Both the position numbers and the translations under genes were made by a program. Below are positions 1 through 11,526 of a stretch of DNA of 64,000 nucleotides, piece after piece. Positions within the stretch are counted from its first letter, which is position 1. Each line of letters opens with the position of its first letter. The notes beneath the pieces were generated by a model. The model was not told where the DNA came from, did not search any database, and saw only the letters and a list, made by a program, of their open reading frames with translations. This stretch comes from Spirodela intermedia (Eukaryota > Streptophyta > Magnoliopsida > Alismatales > Araceae): NCBI GenBank assembly GCA_902729315.2, contig LR746270.1, positions 7,501 to 71,500 of the forward strand, given 5' to 3'.

Positions 1-779
1 CCCATCCTTTGGTGTTGCCTTCAGCAACATGCTTGGCCTCAATCTGTGAGGCCTTTAGGACCTAGGGAGTCCAAGCCACGCCTACGCGTATAGAGATCTC
101 CACTCGGGTCGTTCGATGGAGACTACCGCCAGTTGGACACCTGAAGTTGAACGTCGATGGAGCAGCCTGAGGGAACCCTGGACCTGTAGGAGGAGGAGGC
201 ATCCTACGAGATCATACGATGCTACGTGTAGGTTTTTATTCCCATTGGCAGCTTCAGAGTACTTGGACCGACATCATGCATTATAGAGCAAGGATCAGTG
301 CCATTACACACCAGTTACGTGAAGGGAACCAAACAGCAGACGCGCTTGCTACACATGCAGTATGCACTCGTTTGTGCTCTGTATTCTCCTCTTGGCAAGA
401 GATGTCGCCTGAAGCTCAAGGTCGACATTACTTGGAGCAGATCGGCATGCCAGCACTTCGTATACGGCGAACACGGAGACCGGTCGCCCCCCGACAGTGG
501 CGAATCGCTTGCACCAACCCCCAGCCAGCACACGACCTAGCGTATGCAGCACCACCAACACAAAGCTATCCACGCACTATGGATGGGAGGATTTCGCAAT
601 AGTCTAAACCGAGATGATCAACCTCAGTCACATCTACCATTTCATCTTTCATTTACCACTTTCCAAAGAGAGCTATCTCTTGTCTCCCCTAGATCTCACG
701 TATGAGACTCGGGAATAAATATTATCTCAACATCAATATAATCAAACCTTAAACCAAAAAAAAAAAAAAAAAAAAAAAA
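1..779 (+). mobile_element. 3' end of a LINE (RNase H part and poly-A tail), truncated by the window edge
   Basis: This is the 3' end of a non-LTR retrotransposon ORF2. It aligns along its length with 17318-18180. The RNase H start (NVDGAA followed by the glycine run) is at about 150-205 and the C-terminal part (residues ISAITHQLREGNQTADALATH) at about 296-360. The tail is an A run at 757-779. Relative to the copy at 15351-18191 the middle of the RNase H domain is missing: the reading jumps from GGILRDH straight to the segment before SHWQLQST, a loss of roughly 160 bases at about 205-220. In-frame stops exist, so it is a dead copy. The left end is the window edge, not the element end. Confidence 0.85.
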
Positions 780-812
780 CGCTAAACCTTAAACCCTAAA
801 CCCAACCCCCCT
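780..812 (+). repeat. Degenerate telomere-type repeat directly after a LINE poly-A tail
   Basis: About four CTAAACC/CCCTAAA-like units follow the A run with no intervening unique sequence. Variant units such as CCTTAAA are mixed with canonical CCCTAAA. The same arrangement recurs at 1865-1910 and 18192-18355. Confidence 0.8.
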
Positions 813-826
813 AAGTGGGAGAGTTG

Positions 827-922
827 CCACCGGATCCCATAAGAACTCTGGAGTTAAACGTGCTCCAGTGGGAGCAGTCCCCAGATGGGAGACCTCCTTG
901 GGAAGTCCCTTGGTACGTGTGC
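827..922 (+). pseudogene. 5S rRNA-derived sequence (partial, degenerate)
   Basis: The stretch follows the plant 5S rRNA from the CACCGGATCCCAT block through AGTTAA.CGTGCT (box A region), GATGGG.GACCTCC (box C region) and GGGAAGTCC. It carries several substitutions and an altered segment between boxes A and C. The first about 25 bases of 5S rRNA are absent. The internal promoter elements are still recognisable. It is not a functional 5S gene because the 5' end is missing and helix-forming bases have changed. Confidence 0.7.
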
Positions 923-1014
923 GTGCGTCGTGAGGCGCCTGCTCTACATGTGCTGAAAGGCACTGCTGCATTATCGTGCCGCCAGGCACGTGTTACGAAT
1001 CCCTCCGTCACCAT

Positions 1015-1255
1015 GTCAAGAGGCACCCAGCATCCGAAGAATGTGCCGAGAGGCACCGCTGCCACCATGCCAAGATACATGGCATCCATCTCACCAACAA
1101 CGTGCCGACATGCACTCTTTGCCGAAGAACATGTTGAGAGGCACATTTGCCACCATGTCGAGAGGCACATGTGGTTGTCATCTCACCAACAACGTGCCGC
1201 TCTGAAAAACAACTTGCCAAGAGGCAGCCCTACACCACCATGTCGAGAGGCACTA
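1015..1255 (+). repeat. Diverged short repeats (GAGAGGCAC / CACCATGTCGAGAGG type)
   Basis: Several imperfect copies of a unit containing CCACCATG.C.AGAGGCAC and CATCTCACCAACAACGTGCCG are arranged head to tail. Two longer subunits (about 1086-1107 and 1178-1199) share the CATCTCACCAACAACGTGCCG block. Confidence 0.55.
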
Positions 1256-1850
1256 GTGGCATCTATCTCCCATCAGCTAACTTGAACCCATGAGAAGGTA
1301 AAGAGTTAGAAAAAGAGACAAAGTCATTTCTCGTGAGGTGAAAGGTCCCCTACCTACTTAGAGGAAGTATGACATTTGATGGTGTTAGTAAGATCTTAGC
1401 TAGAGGGATTAGGCATGTGCAACACTAGGAAGGCAAGTTCATATTTGAGCTTATTATCATGTTCCAGTATAATTATGTCCTCTTCACTACTCTAATCACT
1501 TTTTTCTCATCACTTTATATCATTTTATTTATTTTTTAAAATCACTTACTGTAGCAAACTCTTGTCTTACAAGAACACCTCATGGCGCACAACATGGAAG
1601 TCTACACGTCCTACTACTATTGAACGGATCTTTCAACTTCATAAACTTAATGACTCTTCCAACCCAATGTAAATCAACCAACTTCTTCAAACATTATGAA
1701 CACAATAGAGTCTATCTCCACTATTGGCACATATTTTCTTCAAAAGAAGTTCATAATCTTCCATCTCATCCTCGCCCTTTGTGCGAATGAGATCCCACTT
1801 ATGTAACCTTAGAATGAGGTCAAACTTCTAACACTTAATTAAATTTTTTC

Positions 1851-1913
1851 AAAAAAAAAAAAAACCTCTAAACCTTAAACCCTAAACCCTAAAACCGTAA
1901 GCCCTAAACCGCC
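1851..1913 (+). repeat. A tract followed by telomere-type repeats abutting a LINE 5' end
   Basis: An A run (1851-1864) is followed by about six CTAAACC-type units, some degenerate (CCTTAAA, CCGTAAG). These run directly into the LINE 5'UTR starting CATTTGTCC at about 1916. The same 5'UTR start follows telomere-type repeats again at 18356. Confidence 0.8.
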
Positions 1914-2271
1914 GCCATTTGTCCAACTTTTTTCACTCTCCTCGCGGGAGCTTCTCTCTCTTCACCTTCAACTGACCTACATCTCAGATGGCGGTATCTC
2001 TCTCGTGTGACTTCCGATCGTGCTGAAACCAGTTCCATTGGATTCGGAAGGCCAAAATCTATCAACTTCTGCTATTAAACGTCGAAAATAGTGGATTGAA
2101 GCCTTCGTTGTCAGAATTTCTTCATTGAGAGGTATTTTTCCGGACATTTCGTTCTAAAGGTAATATTTCTCTCGTTACTTGGCCAAAGTTTAATATTTTT
2201 AAATCATTTGAATCGTATTTCTGTGCTCTATATTTTTCTCTTATTCATCATCTTTATCTGATGCTTACTTG

Positions 2272-4876
2272 ATGAGTAAATCAGAGATCTCATCGGCGGA
2301 CTCATGTCCGCCGGATGAAAAAATGAGGGAAGCATGCGACCGAATAGGAAACCGCCACGTGGGGCTCTCCGTGGCGATAAAACGCCATCCGAGGGGCCTA
2401 GTGATGGCCCGAAAATCGGGGCAGTCAATTGGCGGAATGGCCGCCTTAAAAATGGCAGTGATCTGCCGTTGGCCGACGTCCCCTCGGTTTCCGCAAACGA
2501 GGGATGGCTCTTGACGCCATTCCCTCGCTCTGCGGGAAAGGGGAGAGGGCACGTGGTGCCGTCTCCTCTGACCTCATCGTTGATCGTGAGATCAACGGTG
2601 AGGATCGACGAAAGGAAAAGGCGGGAGATGTGGGGGCGGTGTCGGCTGACGTGGACTTGTCAGCTTTGGTCCTTGATCTGACCGTTGATCTTGCGATCAA
2701 CGGACAGGAGGGAGCCGAGATAAAGGCGCCGCATTCTGCTGATACCGTTACCTCGGTCCTCGTACCCATGGCGTCCCCCCAGCGGAGGAGGTTGACGTGG
2801 ACTCGTCAGCTTCCAGAAAAAAGGCGGCGGCATTTCCTCGGAATCGGCTCTTCATCATCTGACCGTTGATCTTGAGATCAACGGATAGGAGGGAGCCGAG
2901 ATAAAGGCGCCGATTCTGCTGACGCCGTTACCTCGGTCCTGGCACCAACCCGCCCCCTCTAACGAGGGCGGCGCCACTATGGCCCGCTACTACCAAGGTA
3001 GGACCTACGTGGGCAGCGTTAGTCTAGATCCAAACTCAAGCCCCAATCATATTAGCCTAGCCCACACAAACTCCTAATCTGTCGGCTAGCCCACTCAAAC
3101 CTCAGTCAAGACTTAGGCCCAGTGACTTACAAGAGCACAGCTTATTCCTACAACTCAGAACACACATCGAGCTCCATTACTTTCTGTCTACACTACGGAT
3201 CTCTTACTACGAGGTTATATTGAGGAAAAAAGAATGAGAATAATCTCATTCTCTTCAAAAGAGGTCTCTCAACTAATTGAGATATTCTATTTGTATTGAT
3301 TAGATATTTTACCATAAAACACCTCCACTAAGATGACATCCAAAAATTATATTTGCCTTCTGAACACTTTGAGGGAAATGTAACTATTGGCACTCATGAT
3401 TATCAGAATGTCTTCATCCGATTATAGCTCGAGGTTGACTATCGAAAAGCTTAGAGTCAGACCACATGGGAAATTCAAAATGTTATTATGTACACTCATA
3501 GATAGACTCCATATATTGATGGTACCTCTCGAAGGAAACAACCTGACTCTACTCCAATTTGGATAAGTTTTCTGAGCTTGTCAGCATATCTATTCATGTC
3601 CAAGGCACTTGAGTCCTTGGCAAATGTAGTCGGAACACTTATACGCTTAGATCCAAACATTAAAATGTTCAATCGTCTAGGATATGCCCGCGTATGTGTA
3701 GAGGTAGACCTCTTAGCCCTCCTTCAACACATGATTATTGTGTAGAATAGGGATGAGAAAATCTACCAAACTATTATATATGAAAGATTACCTCATTTCT
3801 ATACACTGCATGATTTTTTGACACACTATTCACACATGTCGACAGAAAAATACTTTATCATTATCGGGGTCTACTTCTCTTCATTTACCACCCCTTTCCT
3901 ATGACGACTATATTATTGAGGTAAGAAAGATTACGTTTGATCGTCGTCCTACACCAACCTCACATATTTCATCTCAACCATTATCATTCCAAGTTAGTAC
4001 CTCACCGACAAGTTCTCACAAGACACCTCCACCTACTCCGGTGACACATTCCATCCCTCGAGCGTCCACTTCCATCTGTAAAGGGAGGAAGACGGTAGTA
4101 CAAACATCACCTCTTGTGTTAATAGACATAGGAAAGATAGCCTAGACGTCGAATGCTTTCGATGCTCTAAGCACTTTGATTGAGGCTGATAGTGTTCCCA
4201 CTATAGGGAAAGACGATAGCCCACGAGTTTGACGATGCTCTCCTAAATGGGGAATTGCTACTACTACTACTTTACCCTCAACCAGCCTCTCTCCATCCAC
4301 TAGACCTCCTAAACCTATTACTTCTATGACGTCAACTAGCTCCACTTTACTCATTACACTCGCTCTAGTCACTCGTCCTCCATCACCTATTCGTAACTCA
4401 CTACCTAGCATCGCACCCTCCCACACCACACCTTGCACATCCTCTCAGCCCCCTCCATCACTTGATGCGGTCCTTGATATGACCCAACAGACACCTCCCC
4501 ATCAGACCCCCCATGCCTTTCTCTTTCTGACCCTCCTTCTCTTCTACCCCACCCTCCGGATCCTCCTTTGACCACACCTCTAGAGACCTTGATAGAGAGC
4601 GATCCTAGACAAGGCTTGGAGACTGATGACACTTCAACGAGCCCTAGTAGGGGAGAATGCTCGACAAATCATCGAGTCATCTCCCTATCATTCTCTGGGG
4701 CGGACACAAGTGGGCGCTCTACATCTAGTGTTGAGGACTCTAGATCTAAGACATCATCTGACTATCCTACTGAAGGCTTTGACCCTAAGAGAAGGTACCA
4801 AACAGAGGCAATCGATATAGCCTCACGACAACATTCTCCCTACGTCACGAGGTTTAGGGCTCGTGGCAGTAGATAG
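2272..4876 (+). pseudogene. LINE ORF1 remnant (RNA-binding protein, DUF4283-like)
   Basis: The start at 2272 (MSKSEISSADS) matches the ORF1 start of the inverted copy (MNSSKISSGDL, minus strand at 15004). The N-terminal part carries repeated D.TVDL.ING motifs encoded by GATCAACG-type palindromes (2575-2605, 2681-2703, 2863-2885). A degraded DUF4283-like core at about 3540-3860 matches 11838-12130. The C-terminal part at 4568-4876 is Ser/Thr/Pro-rich and ends in TAG at 4874-4876. Many stops interrupt it. Confidence 0.75.
2575..2945 (+). repeat. Tandemly duplicated ORF1 segment with CCGTTGATC...GATCAACGG palindromes
   Basis: Two long copies (about 2680-2765 and 2862-2945) share the palindrome, then GGGAGCCGAGATAAAGGCGCCG and a CCGTTACCTCGGTCCT end. 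A shorter related unit lies at 2575-2605. The same palindrome with an in-frame TVDLEINGG peptide occurs in both arms of the large palindrome (10253-10277 and the mirror position near 14485-14510). Confidence 0.75.
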
Positions 4877-7800
4877 TGCACATAATACCTAGCCTTATTT
4901 GGAACTGTCGAGGGTTGGGCAACCTCAAAACACAATCTCACATTGTTAAACTCATCAATAAGCGCCGACTATGCCTAGTCGGGCTTATTGAACCAATGAT
5001 TTCATCAGATCATATTTATCCATTACTTAGACGCTTAGACATAGATCACTTTTACTTTAACCCTACAAATCACATTTGATTGTTTTAGAGGAGCTCTTAC
5101 TCTCTACGGTTACTCATTGAGGGGCCACAATATGTCACGATGAGGGTACTTAGTTCTAACCAAAAGTTTACATTCTCTATTGTTTATGCTTCACATAGAC
5201 ACCAAGACCGTGAGACTCTTTGAGAAGACCTAGTACAATATACGCATGATTATCTCATACTAGTTGATTCTCCTTGGTTCATAGTTAGAGATTTCAACTG
5301 CATATGTAGAGTCACTGAACGTCAAGGAAGGCGGGTCCCTCAGGCCCATCATATGGAGATATTCAATGATTTTATTTTTCGTGCGGCCCTCATCGAGCCT
5401 CTTACTTTTGGCGAGGTCTAGACGTGGTGCAATGAGAGACAAGGAGGCGCAAGGATATATGAGCGCATCGATCGTTGCTTCACTAATAACATTGCATTAA
5501 TGTAATGTCCCATATTAGTCACACTCTTACCCCGTTATAAGTCAGATCACACGCCGATTCTTATTCTCCCTGACTCGAGAGCTAGTTCCCCTAGACCTCC
5601 TTTTAGGTTTCAGAATATGTGGACTCGACACGAAGGCTTTCAGAGTTTCGTGCATAGTTATTGGCACGGATATATCTCTGACTCTCCTATGGAGAACCTC
5701 AGTTACAAACTGAGGAATCTCAAACTCCACCTTAAATGGTGGAACTGGCATGTATACAGAAACATACACACCCAAGTGGAAGATTTCAAGAAAGAGCTAG
5801 CAGAGGTCGAGAGGGAACTGCAAGTTCAATGGAGTGACACTACTTGGGAGAGAAGAGTTCGAGTGAACGAGTAATTAATGGAGGCCGCGCGACGACAGGA
5901 GATATACTATCTCCAAAAATCACGCATCCAATGGTTGCGTGAGGGTGATAGAAACACACGTTTCTTTCATGCCTTGATCACACATCGATATCAATCTGAT
6001 TATACATCTCTTCTAAAGGTGTATGATCATGACACATCCCATATGCAAGAGGCAGAAATTGCGTACTTTCGTACCCTCCTTTCCTCTCAACCAATTGAAA
6101 TCTCCGAGGATATTCTCTCATCGATTCCATCTTTAGTCACCCACCAGGAGATAGAGGACATCATGACCATACCTACTAGAGAAGTGATCCAAGATGTAGT
6201 CTTCTCGATGAGTAGGAACCGAACACCTAGACCCGATGGTTTCCCAACTGATTTTTATACATCATGTTGGGACATAGTTGGAACAAATATAGTACATGCC
6301 GTCAAGGAATTCTTCTGTTGCAAAGTCTTTCCACGGAGTTAGAAAGCCACCTTTATTACCCTCATCCCAAAGGTAACCAACCCAACTTCTTTTAGAGACT
6401 TTCGGCCCATCAGTCTTTGTAATGTATGTTATAAGGTTGTATCTAAGATCATTACAATACGACTGAGGACTTTCCTTGATCGGCTCATATCTCCAGAGCA
6501 ATGCAGATTTGTCAAGGGATGTCACATTCACGATAACATCATGTTAGTTCATGAACTAACACAATCCTTTGATCAAGACATTCGTGGTTCTAATGTTATC
6601 ATCAAACTAGACATGGAAAAGGCTTTTGATAGAATCGAGTGAAAAAATTTTACTAAAGTACTTTGATACTTCAGATTCACTAACGAGTTCATCGACTTAG
6701 TTGATGCATGCGTTAGGGAGAATCACTTCTGCCTACTAGTGAATGACACTTCCACCCTTTTCTTCACTCCCACACAAGGCTTACGGCAGGGTGATCCATT
6801 ATCACCCACTCCTCTTCATATTAGTTGAAGAAGTCCTTAGTAGAACCCTCTCTCGAGCAGTATCACGTGGACTTATTCAATCATATCATTCGAAGCGGGG
6901 TTGCCCGATCATATCTCATTCCTTATTTGTTGATGATGCTATACTCTTCCTTAATGGATGTGAGGCATCCATTAAGGGACTTATGAGTATTATCTTGAGC
7001 TACGAGCGAGCCATAAGTCAACTCGTTAATGTCTCAAAGAGTAGTTTTATGGTGGCATCTTCTACCACTATTAGCACCATACGTCGTATACAAGATATAA
7101 TAGGATTCTCACGCGGATGTTTACCTTTTGATTATCTTGGATGTCCTATCTTCCTTGGATGCACTCGGATTCATTATTTTGATGCCCTTCTGTGTAAGTT
7201 GAGGAAGAAACTTGCCGACTGGAAACTTCAACTTCTATCCCCAGGAGGTCACATCTAATTGATACGCCATGTCCTCATGAGTATGCCATTACATCTACTA
7301 GTAGTACATGAGGTACCAGATATCATCCTACGATCTATGAGGCGGATATGTACCTCTTTTTTGTGGGATGGCCAACTCGACGGACCTCATTGCCAACGAC
7401 GAGTTTCTTGAGAGAAAGCATGCCGACTGATGGAAGAGAGTGGACTAGGGATTAGACATCCTGAAGACATACTCGACATGCTTAGAAGAAACTCGTATGG
7501 CAGAAGAGGACAACGAGATCAATCTTAGGGACCTTTGTGTCTGCCAAATATGACGAGTGGGCAAACCAACCGGCATACATAAAAAGAGGGAAGCGGTGGG
7601 CGGATTGGTAGAGACATTGGCTTCAAATGAAACCTTTAATCCGGTGGCACGTGGGACAAGGCACTATCAATGCCTGGTACGACACTTGGCTTGCGGATAC
7701 CCTTTTGGCCTCTTTTACCTCTTTCACGCCATCTTGGCCCCGACTCACGGTGGCCCAACTTCTCGAGGGGGATACTAAATTGCTCATTGAGTGGCATGGA

Positions 7801-8740
7801 CTCTTCCTAGATTTATTACTAGAGATCTCGTTGATAGAGCTGAGCCTTAGGGATGATGAGGCCATTTAGACTCTCACCCTTGATGGGAGTTTCTCTTGTA
7901 GTTCTTCTTGGAACTATTTTAGAAACCATTTCCTAAAATAGGTTTGGGGAAATCTTATTTGGCATCATACTATCCTACCTCAAGTCTCTTTCTTCATGTG
8001 AAAACTAATGCACCGAGGACTCTCAAATGATGACCGTATGGCCATCATTGGACACCACATATGTTCTAGGTGTCATTGCTGTCACACTACTCCAAGAAAC
8101 AAAACTAGAGATCACTTATTTTTCCATAGTGTCGTTGCTACGAAATGTTGGAACCAACTCTTAAAAAATTGGTCACCCGTATTTCATCATCCTCCGTTTT
8201 TCACACCCCTAGAGATCTTTAGAATAGTCTTTGATTCACTGCAGAGCTCTAAGGGTAACCCCTACCTACGTATTTTCATAGCGTACATATTATAGGAGAT
8301 ATGGAAGGGGCGAAATCTCTCTCGTTTTGCAGGACAGTCGATGCGTGTCTTAGAGATTATGAGGCATGTCACACAATGGCTGCAGAGTGCCCATCCTCTA
8401 ATGTCGCCTGTCGCAACACGTCCGGCCTCTATCTGTGAGGCACTCAATACTTGGGAAATTCTAGCCTTACGGACTTATACAAAGATCACTATGCAGACCG
8501 TCTATTAGAGACCATCGCCAATAGGACATCTGAAGCTCAATGTGGATGGGGCAGCACGTGAGAACCCTAGACCTGTAGGGGGAGGAGGCATCTTACGAGA
8601 TCATATAGGAAGTATTATCTTTGCCTTTTCCCACTATTACGATGTTCAGACTAACACAGCAGTGGAGGCTATGGCGATCCACAATGATTTCCTCCTCTGT
8701 GAGGAATGCACTACACATTAGGCGAAAGCTTCTACCTGCC
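4876..8740 (+). pseudogene. LINE ORF2 remnant: endonuclease, reverse transcriptase, zf-RVT, RNase H
   Basis: The ORF2 frame opens over the ORF1 stop. The endonuclease start is IWNCRGLGN at about 4900, and endonuclease remnants extend to about 5600. A middle region (5617-6342) includes WLREGDRNTRFFH. The RT is at about 6350-7258 with FRPISLCN, IKLDMEKAFDR, GLRQGDPLSP (frameshifted) and the catalytic-box variant FVDD at about 6928. The zinc-binding region is at 7995-8170 (HRGLSNDDR and C..C...H). The RNase H start (LNVDGAA) is at about 8535. At least seven stops or frameshifts are visible, for example TAG at 6340, TGA at 6642 and TAG at 7867. It is a pseudogene of a plant L1-type element; the Asp-Asp pair of the RT is still present. 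Confidence 0.85.
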
Positions 8741-9515
8741 ACACCTAGGTAGTGGCATATCGCTTGGAGCAATTCAACGTCGATATTAGCATAAGACGGA
8801 CAACAAGGCACATCACAATCCACCCGGGTACATCACTTACAATCATTACTCTCCTCATAATCACCTCACATCTACTATCTATCACCCTCAAGCAATAAAG
8901 ACACAAAACTATCAGCACATGTTGGCATCTGCCCACTTTTGAACTATAGGTCTATAGCACATCAGACTTGCCAAACTAGTTGTGAATCGCCAACCTAGCA
9001 CCTCTCTCAAGATCTCATTAGTACCATTAGCCAGCTTGAACTCATGAGAAGGTAAGGATCTATATCCATAGGATTGACGCTCTCTCCTCTCTCTCTCTCT
9101 CGATTCTCTATTTCTTTCTCCCTCTCTTTCTCTCTCCTCAAAAAAGAAAAAAAAAAAGAGGCAGCCTACTTCTTTTCCTATAATCACTAGCCCATCATAG
9201 ACAATTAGTGGAGGGTGAGGGAAAAGGCTGTCACAAACAAACAAACAAAAAAAAAAAGGGGGCAACCTACTTCCCTTCCCATAATCACTAGCCTAATACT
9301 CCAAAGGGAATTACCCTTGTACACCAAATCATGGGCATTAGTAGAGGGTGAAAGAAGAGGCCCTCAAAAAAAAAAAAAAAAAAAAAGAGATAGAGAAAGA
9401 AGAGAGAGAGAATAAAAGAAAAGAAAAGAGTTAGAAAAAGAGACCAAGTCATTTCTCGTGGGGTGAAAGGTCCCCTACCTACTTAGAGGAAGTACGGCAA
9501 CTAATGATACTAGCA
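8741..9515. other. Repeat debris between two LINE copies, no gene
   Basis: No coding region is recognised. The stretch holds a CT-rich microsatellite (about 9079-9140) and a partly duplicated block (about 9157-9232 and 9257-9360). A tracts lie at about 9139-9155, 9249-9258 and 9366-9386. A second partial copy of the 813-1864 repeat is also here (9031-9055 and 9426-9510), interrupted between GAAGGTAA and AGAGTTAG. Confidence 0.6.
9079..9140 (+). repeat. CT-rich microsatellite
   Basis: CT/CTT-rich low-complexity tract followed by a short A tract. Confidence 0.8.
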
Positions 9516-10620
9516 AGATTCTATTCGATTCAGAAGGCCAAAAACTATCAGTTTCAAGTTATTAAGCATCAAAAATAGTGGATTAAAACCTTTGTTTCGC
9601 AATTTCTTCATTGCGAAGGTAAACTTCTAGAGTTTTCACTCCAAAGGTAATATCTCTCTATTGACTGGGTTAAGTTTCATTATTTTTAGCTCAATAGAAT
9701 TGTATTTGCCTCATTTACCATTTTCTCTTGTATACAATTTTGATTTGATGCTTAGCTGATGAATAGCTCAAAGATTTCATCGGTTGGCCTCCGTCGCCTA
9801 GATGAAAACTTGCCCGACGAATGCAAGCGAAAATAAGGCCGACACGTGGTAGTAACGGCCTTATGTCCTTGCCTTCCCTCCTCGCCGGTTGATGTGACCA
9901 AGGAGATGGCTGAGCCCGTCTCATCGGACGATCATCATAACCCACCGGAGGAACCTTGGGACGGCCAAATGAGCTAGGCCGTAAATGAGCTGAATGGTCA
10001 AACCACGGACGTCTGTGATTCGACAACAGTTGGCGTCTTCCCAAGGCCCGAATCGGAGGGGGCAGTAGTTGACGTTGTCCACTCTACCTCCGAGAACGAG
10101 GCGACGGTGGGCGAAGAGGCCCCCTTTGATCCAACCATTGATTGTATGATCAATGGTCGGAATCAACAGGCCTAATGCTATCGCCTTTACCTCGGTTACT
10201 GTGCCTAAGGCACCACCCTCAAATGGTGATGGGCACAACAGCCAAATTGATCCAACCGTTGATCTTGAGATCAACGGAGGGGATCACGTGGCCGTAAAGG
10301 CGCCGCAACCTTTTGCGGTCGCCGATGCCTCGACTGTGATGCTACTGACGTCATCAACGTCAGACGCTGCGGACGTTGGCATTGCATGAAACCCTGCACC
10401 ATCATGTGCCCCCAACTCAGTTGGCACCGTACAAGCGCGGCCCGTGCGAGCTTCCAGCAAGGTGGCTAGGGCTGAGCCGGCCCAAGTAGCGCCATTTGAG
10501 GTCGCTCTAGCCCAGGCCATGCCAGCCCAAGCCAGACAGACTGAGAGTGAGAAGACCCAAGTCGAGCCGACCCAGCCCATTGAGGCTGCGCCGGTTCAAG
10601 ACGCACCGGCCTAGGCCCAA

Positions 10621-11136
10621 GTGGCCCAAGCCGAGCCTGAGCAGCCACCTCAGGCTGCATCGGGCCAAGCTCTTGCCCAGGTCGGCCCAAACCCTGGGTC
10701 TACCCAAGCCAGCTCATTTGGGTTGACTGAGGGAGGCCCAAAGGGGCCTAAGCGGAGTGGCCCAAAGGGGCCCACCCATAGCACCCTTGGGCCTACCCAA
10801 GGCAACCTATTTGGGCTCACTGAGGGAAGCCCAAAGGGGCCTGAGTTGGGTGGCCCAAATGAGCCCACCCAAGGCACACTTGGGCCTACTCAAGGTACGC
10901 CACCTGCACCTACCAAGGGAGGCCCAAAGGAGCCTGAACTGGGTGGCCCAAAGGAGCCAAATGGGCCTACCGAAGGAGGCCCAGATAGGCTCACCCAAGA
11001 TAGTCTTGGACCGATCCATGGTAAACCCAATAGACTTATCTTGGAGAAGTCTAGGGGCAAGCGTCTGCAGCCCAAAAAGAGGATAGGACGCTTACCTTTA
11101 CGCCTACTCTTGACCATGTCCTCTGGGCCTGCCTAG
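10621..11136 (+). pseudogene. LINE ORF1 segment with Gly-Pro-Lys repeats
   Basis: An open stretch of about 170 codons in the ORF1 frame. The middle consists of repeated GGPKGP/GGPKEPEL units with GPTQG spacers, and the C-terminal end is basic (KRLQPKKRIGR). The mirror copy at 13627-14142 on the minus strand differs by a single residue. The unit looks like a low-complexity linker of ORF1 rather than an independent gene. It has no recognised domain. Confidence 0.55.
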
Positions 11137-11526
11137 AGTCAACAGCTCGGGTTGATTTTACCCCTACCTATAGGGCCCCTTAGGCTCTCTTAGACTGAGC
11201 CCCTCGAACCAGCTAGGATCCCAGCACTGATTGAGACCTCTGTACTGGCCCCGAACACATCCCTTGGGCACACCATATCCACACCTAGTGGGTTGGACAC
11301 TAATGTGCCCCATAGGCAAAACTCGACTATGCCCACTAGACACCTATCATGAGCGCAACGAGTGTCTGGACCCTCTGTCCCCTCCACAGAGACTGTCACG
11401 CCACAAAGACCGTTGTATCAAATACTATTCCCATACTATGATACCATTGTACTAGTGCGAGGCTATAGCGAAGATGACAGGATGAGGACTATAGCTTTTA
11501 CTCATGAGGTCTCACAGATGACAGCT

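Larger units (their letters stand above)
813..1864 (+). mobile_element. About 1-kb repeat unit with a 5S-rRNA-like start and an A-rich tail
   Basis: The unit starts just after telomere-type repeats with 5S-rRNA-like sequence (827-922) and continues through a region of diverged GAGAGGCAC repeats (about 1015-1255). It ends in an A run (1851-1864), again followed by telomere-type repeats. Part of it (about 1270-1400) recurs at 9031-9055 plus 9426-9515, so it is repetitive. I see no long coding frame. It may be a non-autonomous retroelement with a 5S-derived head, or a rearranged 5S pseudogene fused to other repeats; this is inference. Confidence 0.5.
1914..8740 (+). mobile_element. Near full-length, inactivated LINE with ORF1 and ORF2 (RNase H type)
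   Basis: This is the most complete LINE copy. A 5'UTR (1916-2271) is followed by ORF1 (2272-4876) and ORF2 (4876 to about 8740). ORF2 domains in order are an APE-type endonuclease, a reverse transcriptase, a zf-RVT zinc-binding region and an RNase H region. Stops and frameshifts break both ORFs, so it cannot move on its own. The 3' end diverges after about 8720, in the RNase H region, and has no clean poly-A tail. The 5'UTR is shared with 18356-18545 and with the minus-strand copy ending at 15350. Confidence 0.88.

Noticed and set aside
219-602. Open frame of 127 codons as a possible gene
   Set aside because: It is LINE RNase H sequence, matched by 17693-17911, with an internal deletion and a poly-A tail after it.
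10466-10707. Two overlapping minus-strand open frames rich in Gly/Leu/Pro
   Set aside because: Antisense shadow of the LINE ORF1 Ala/Pro-rich linker, repeated in the other palindrome arm.
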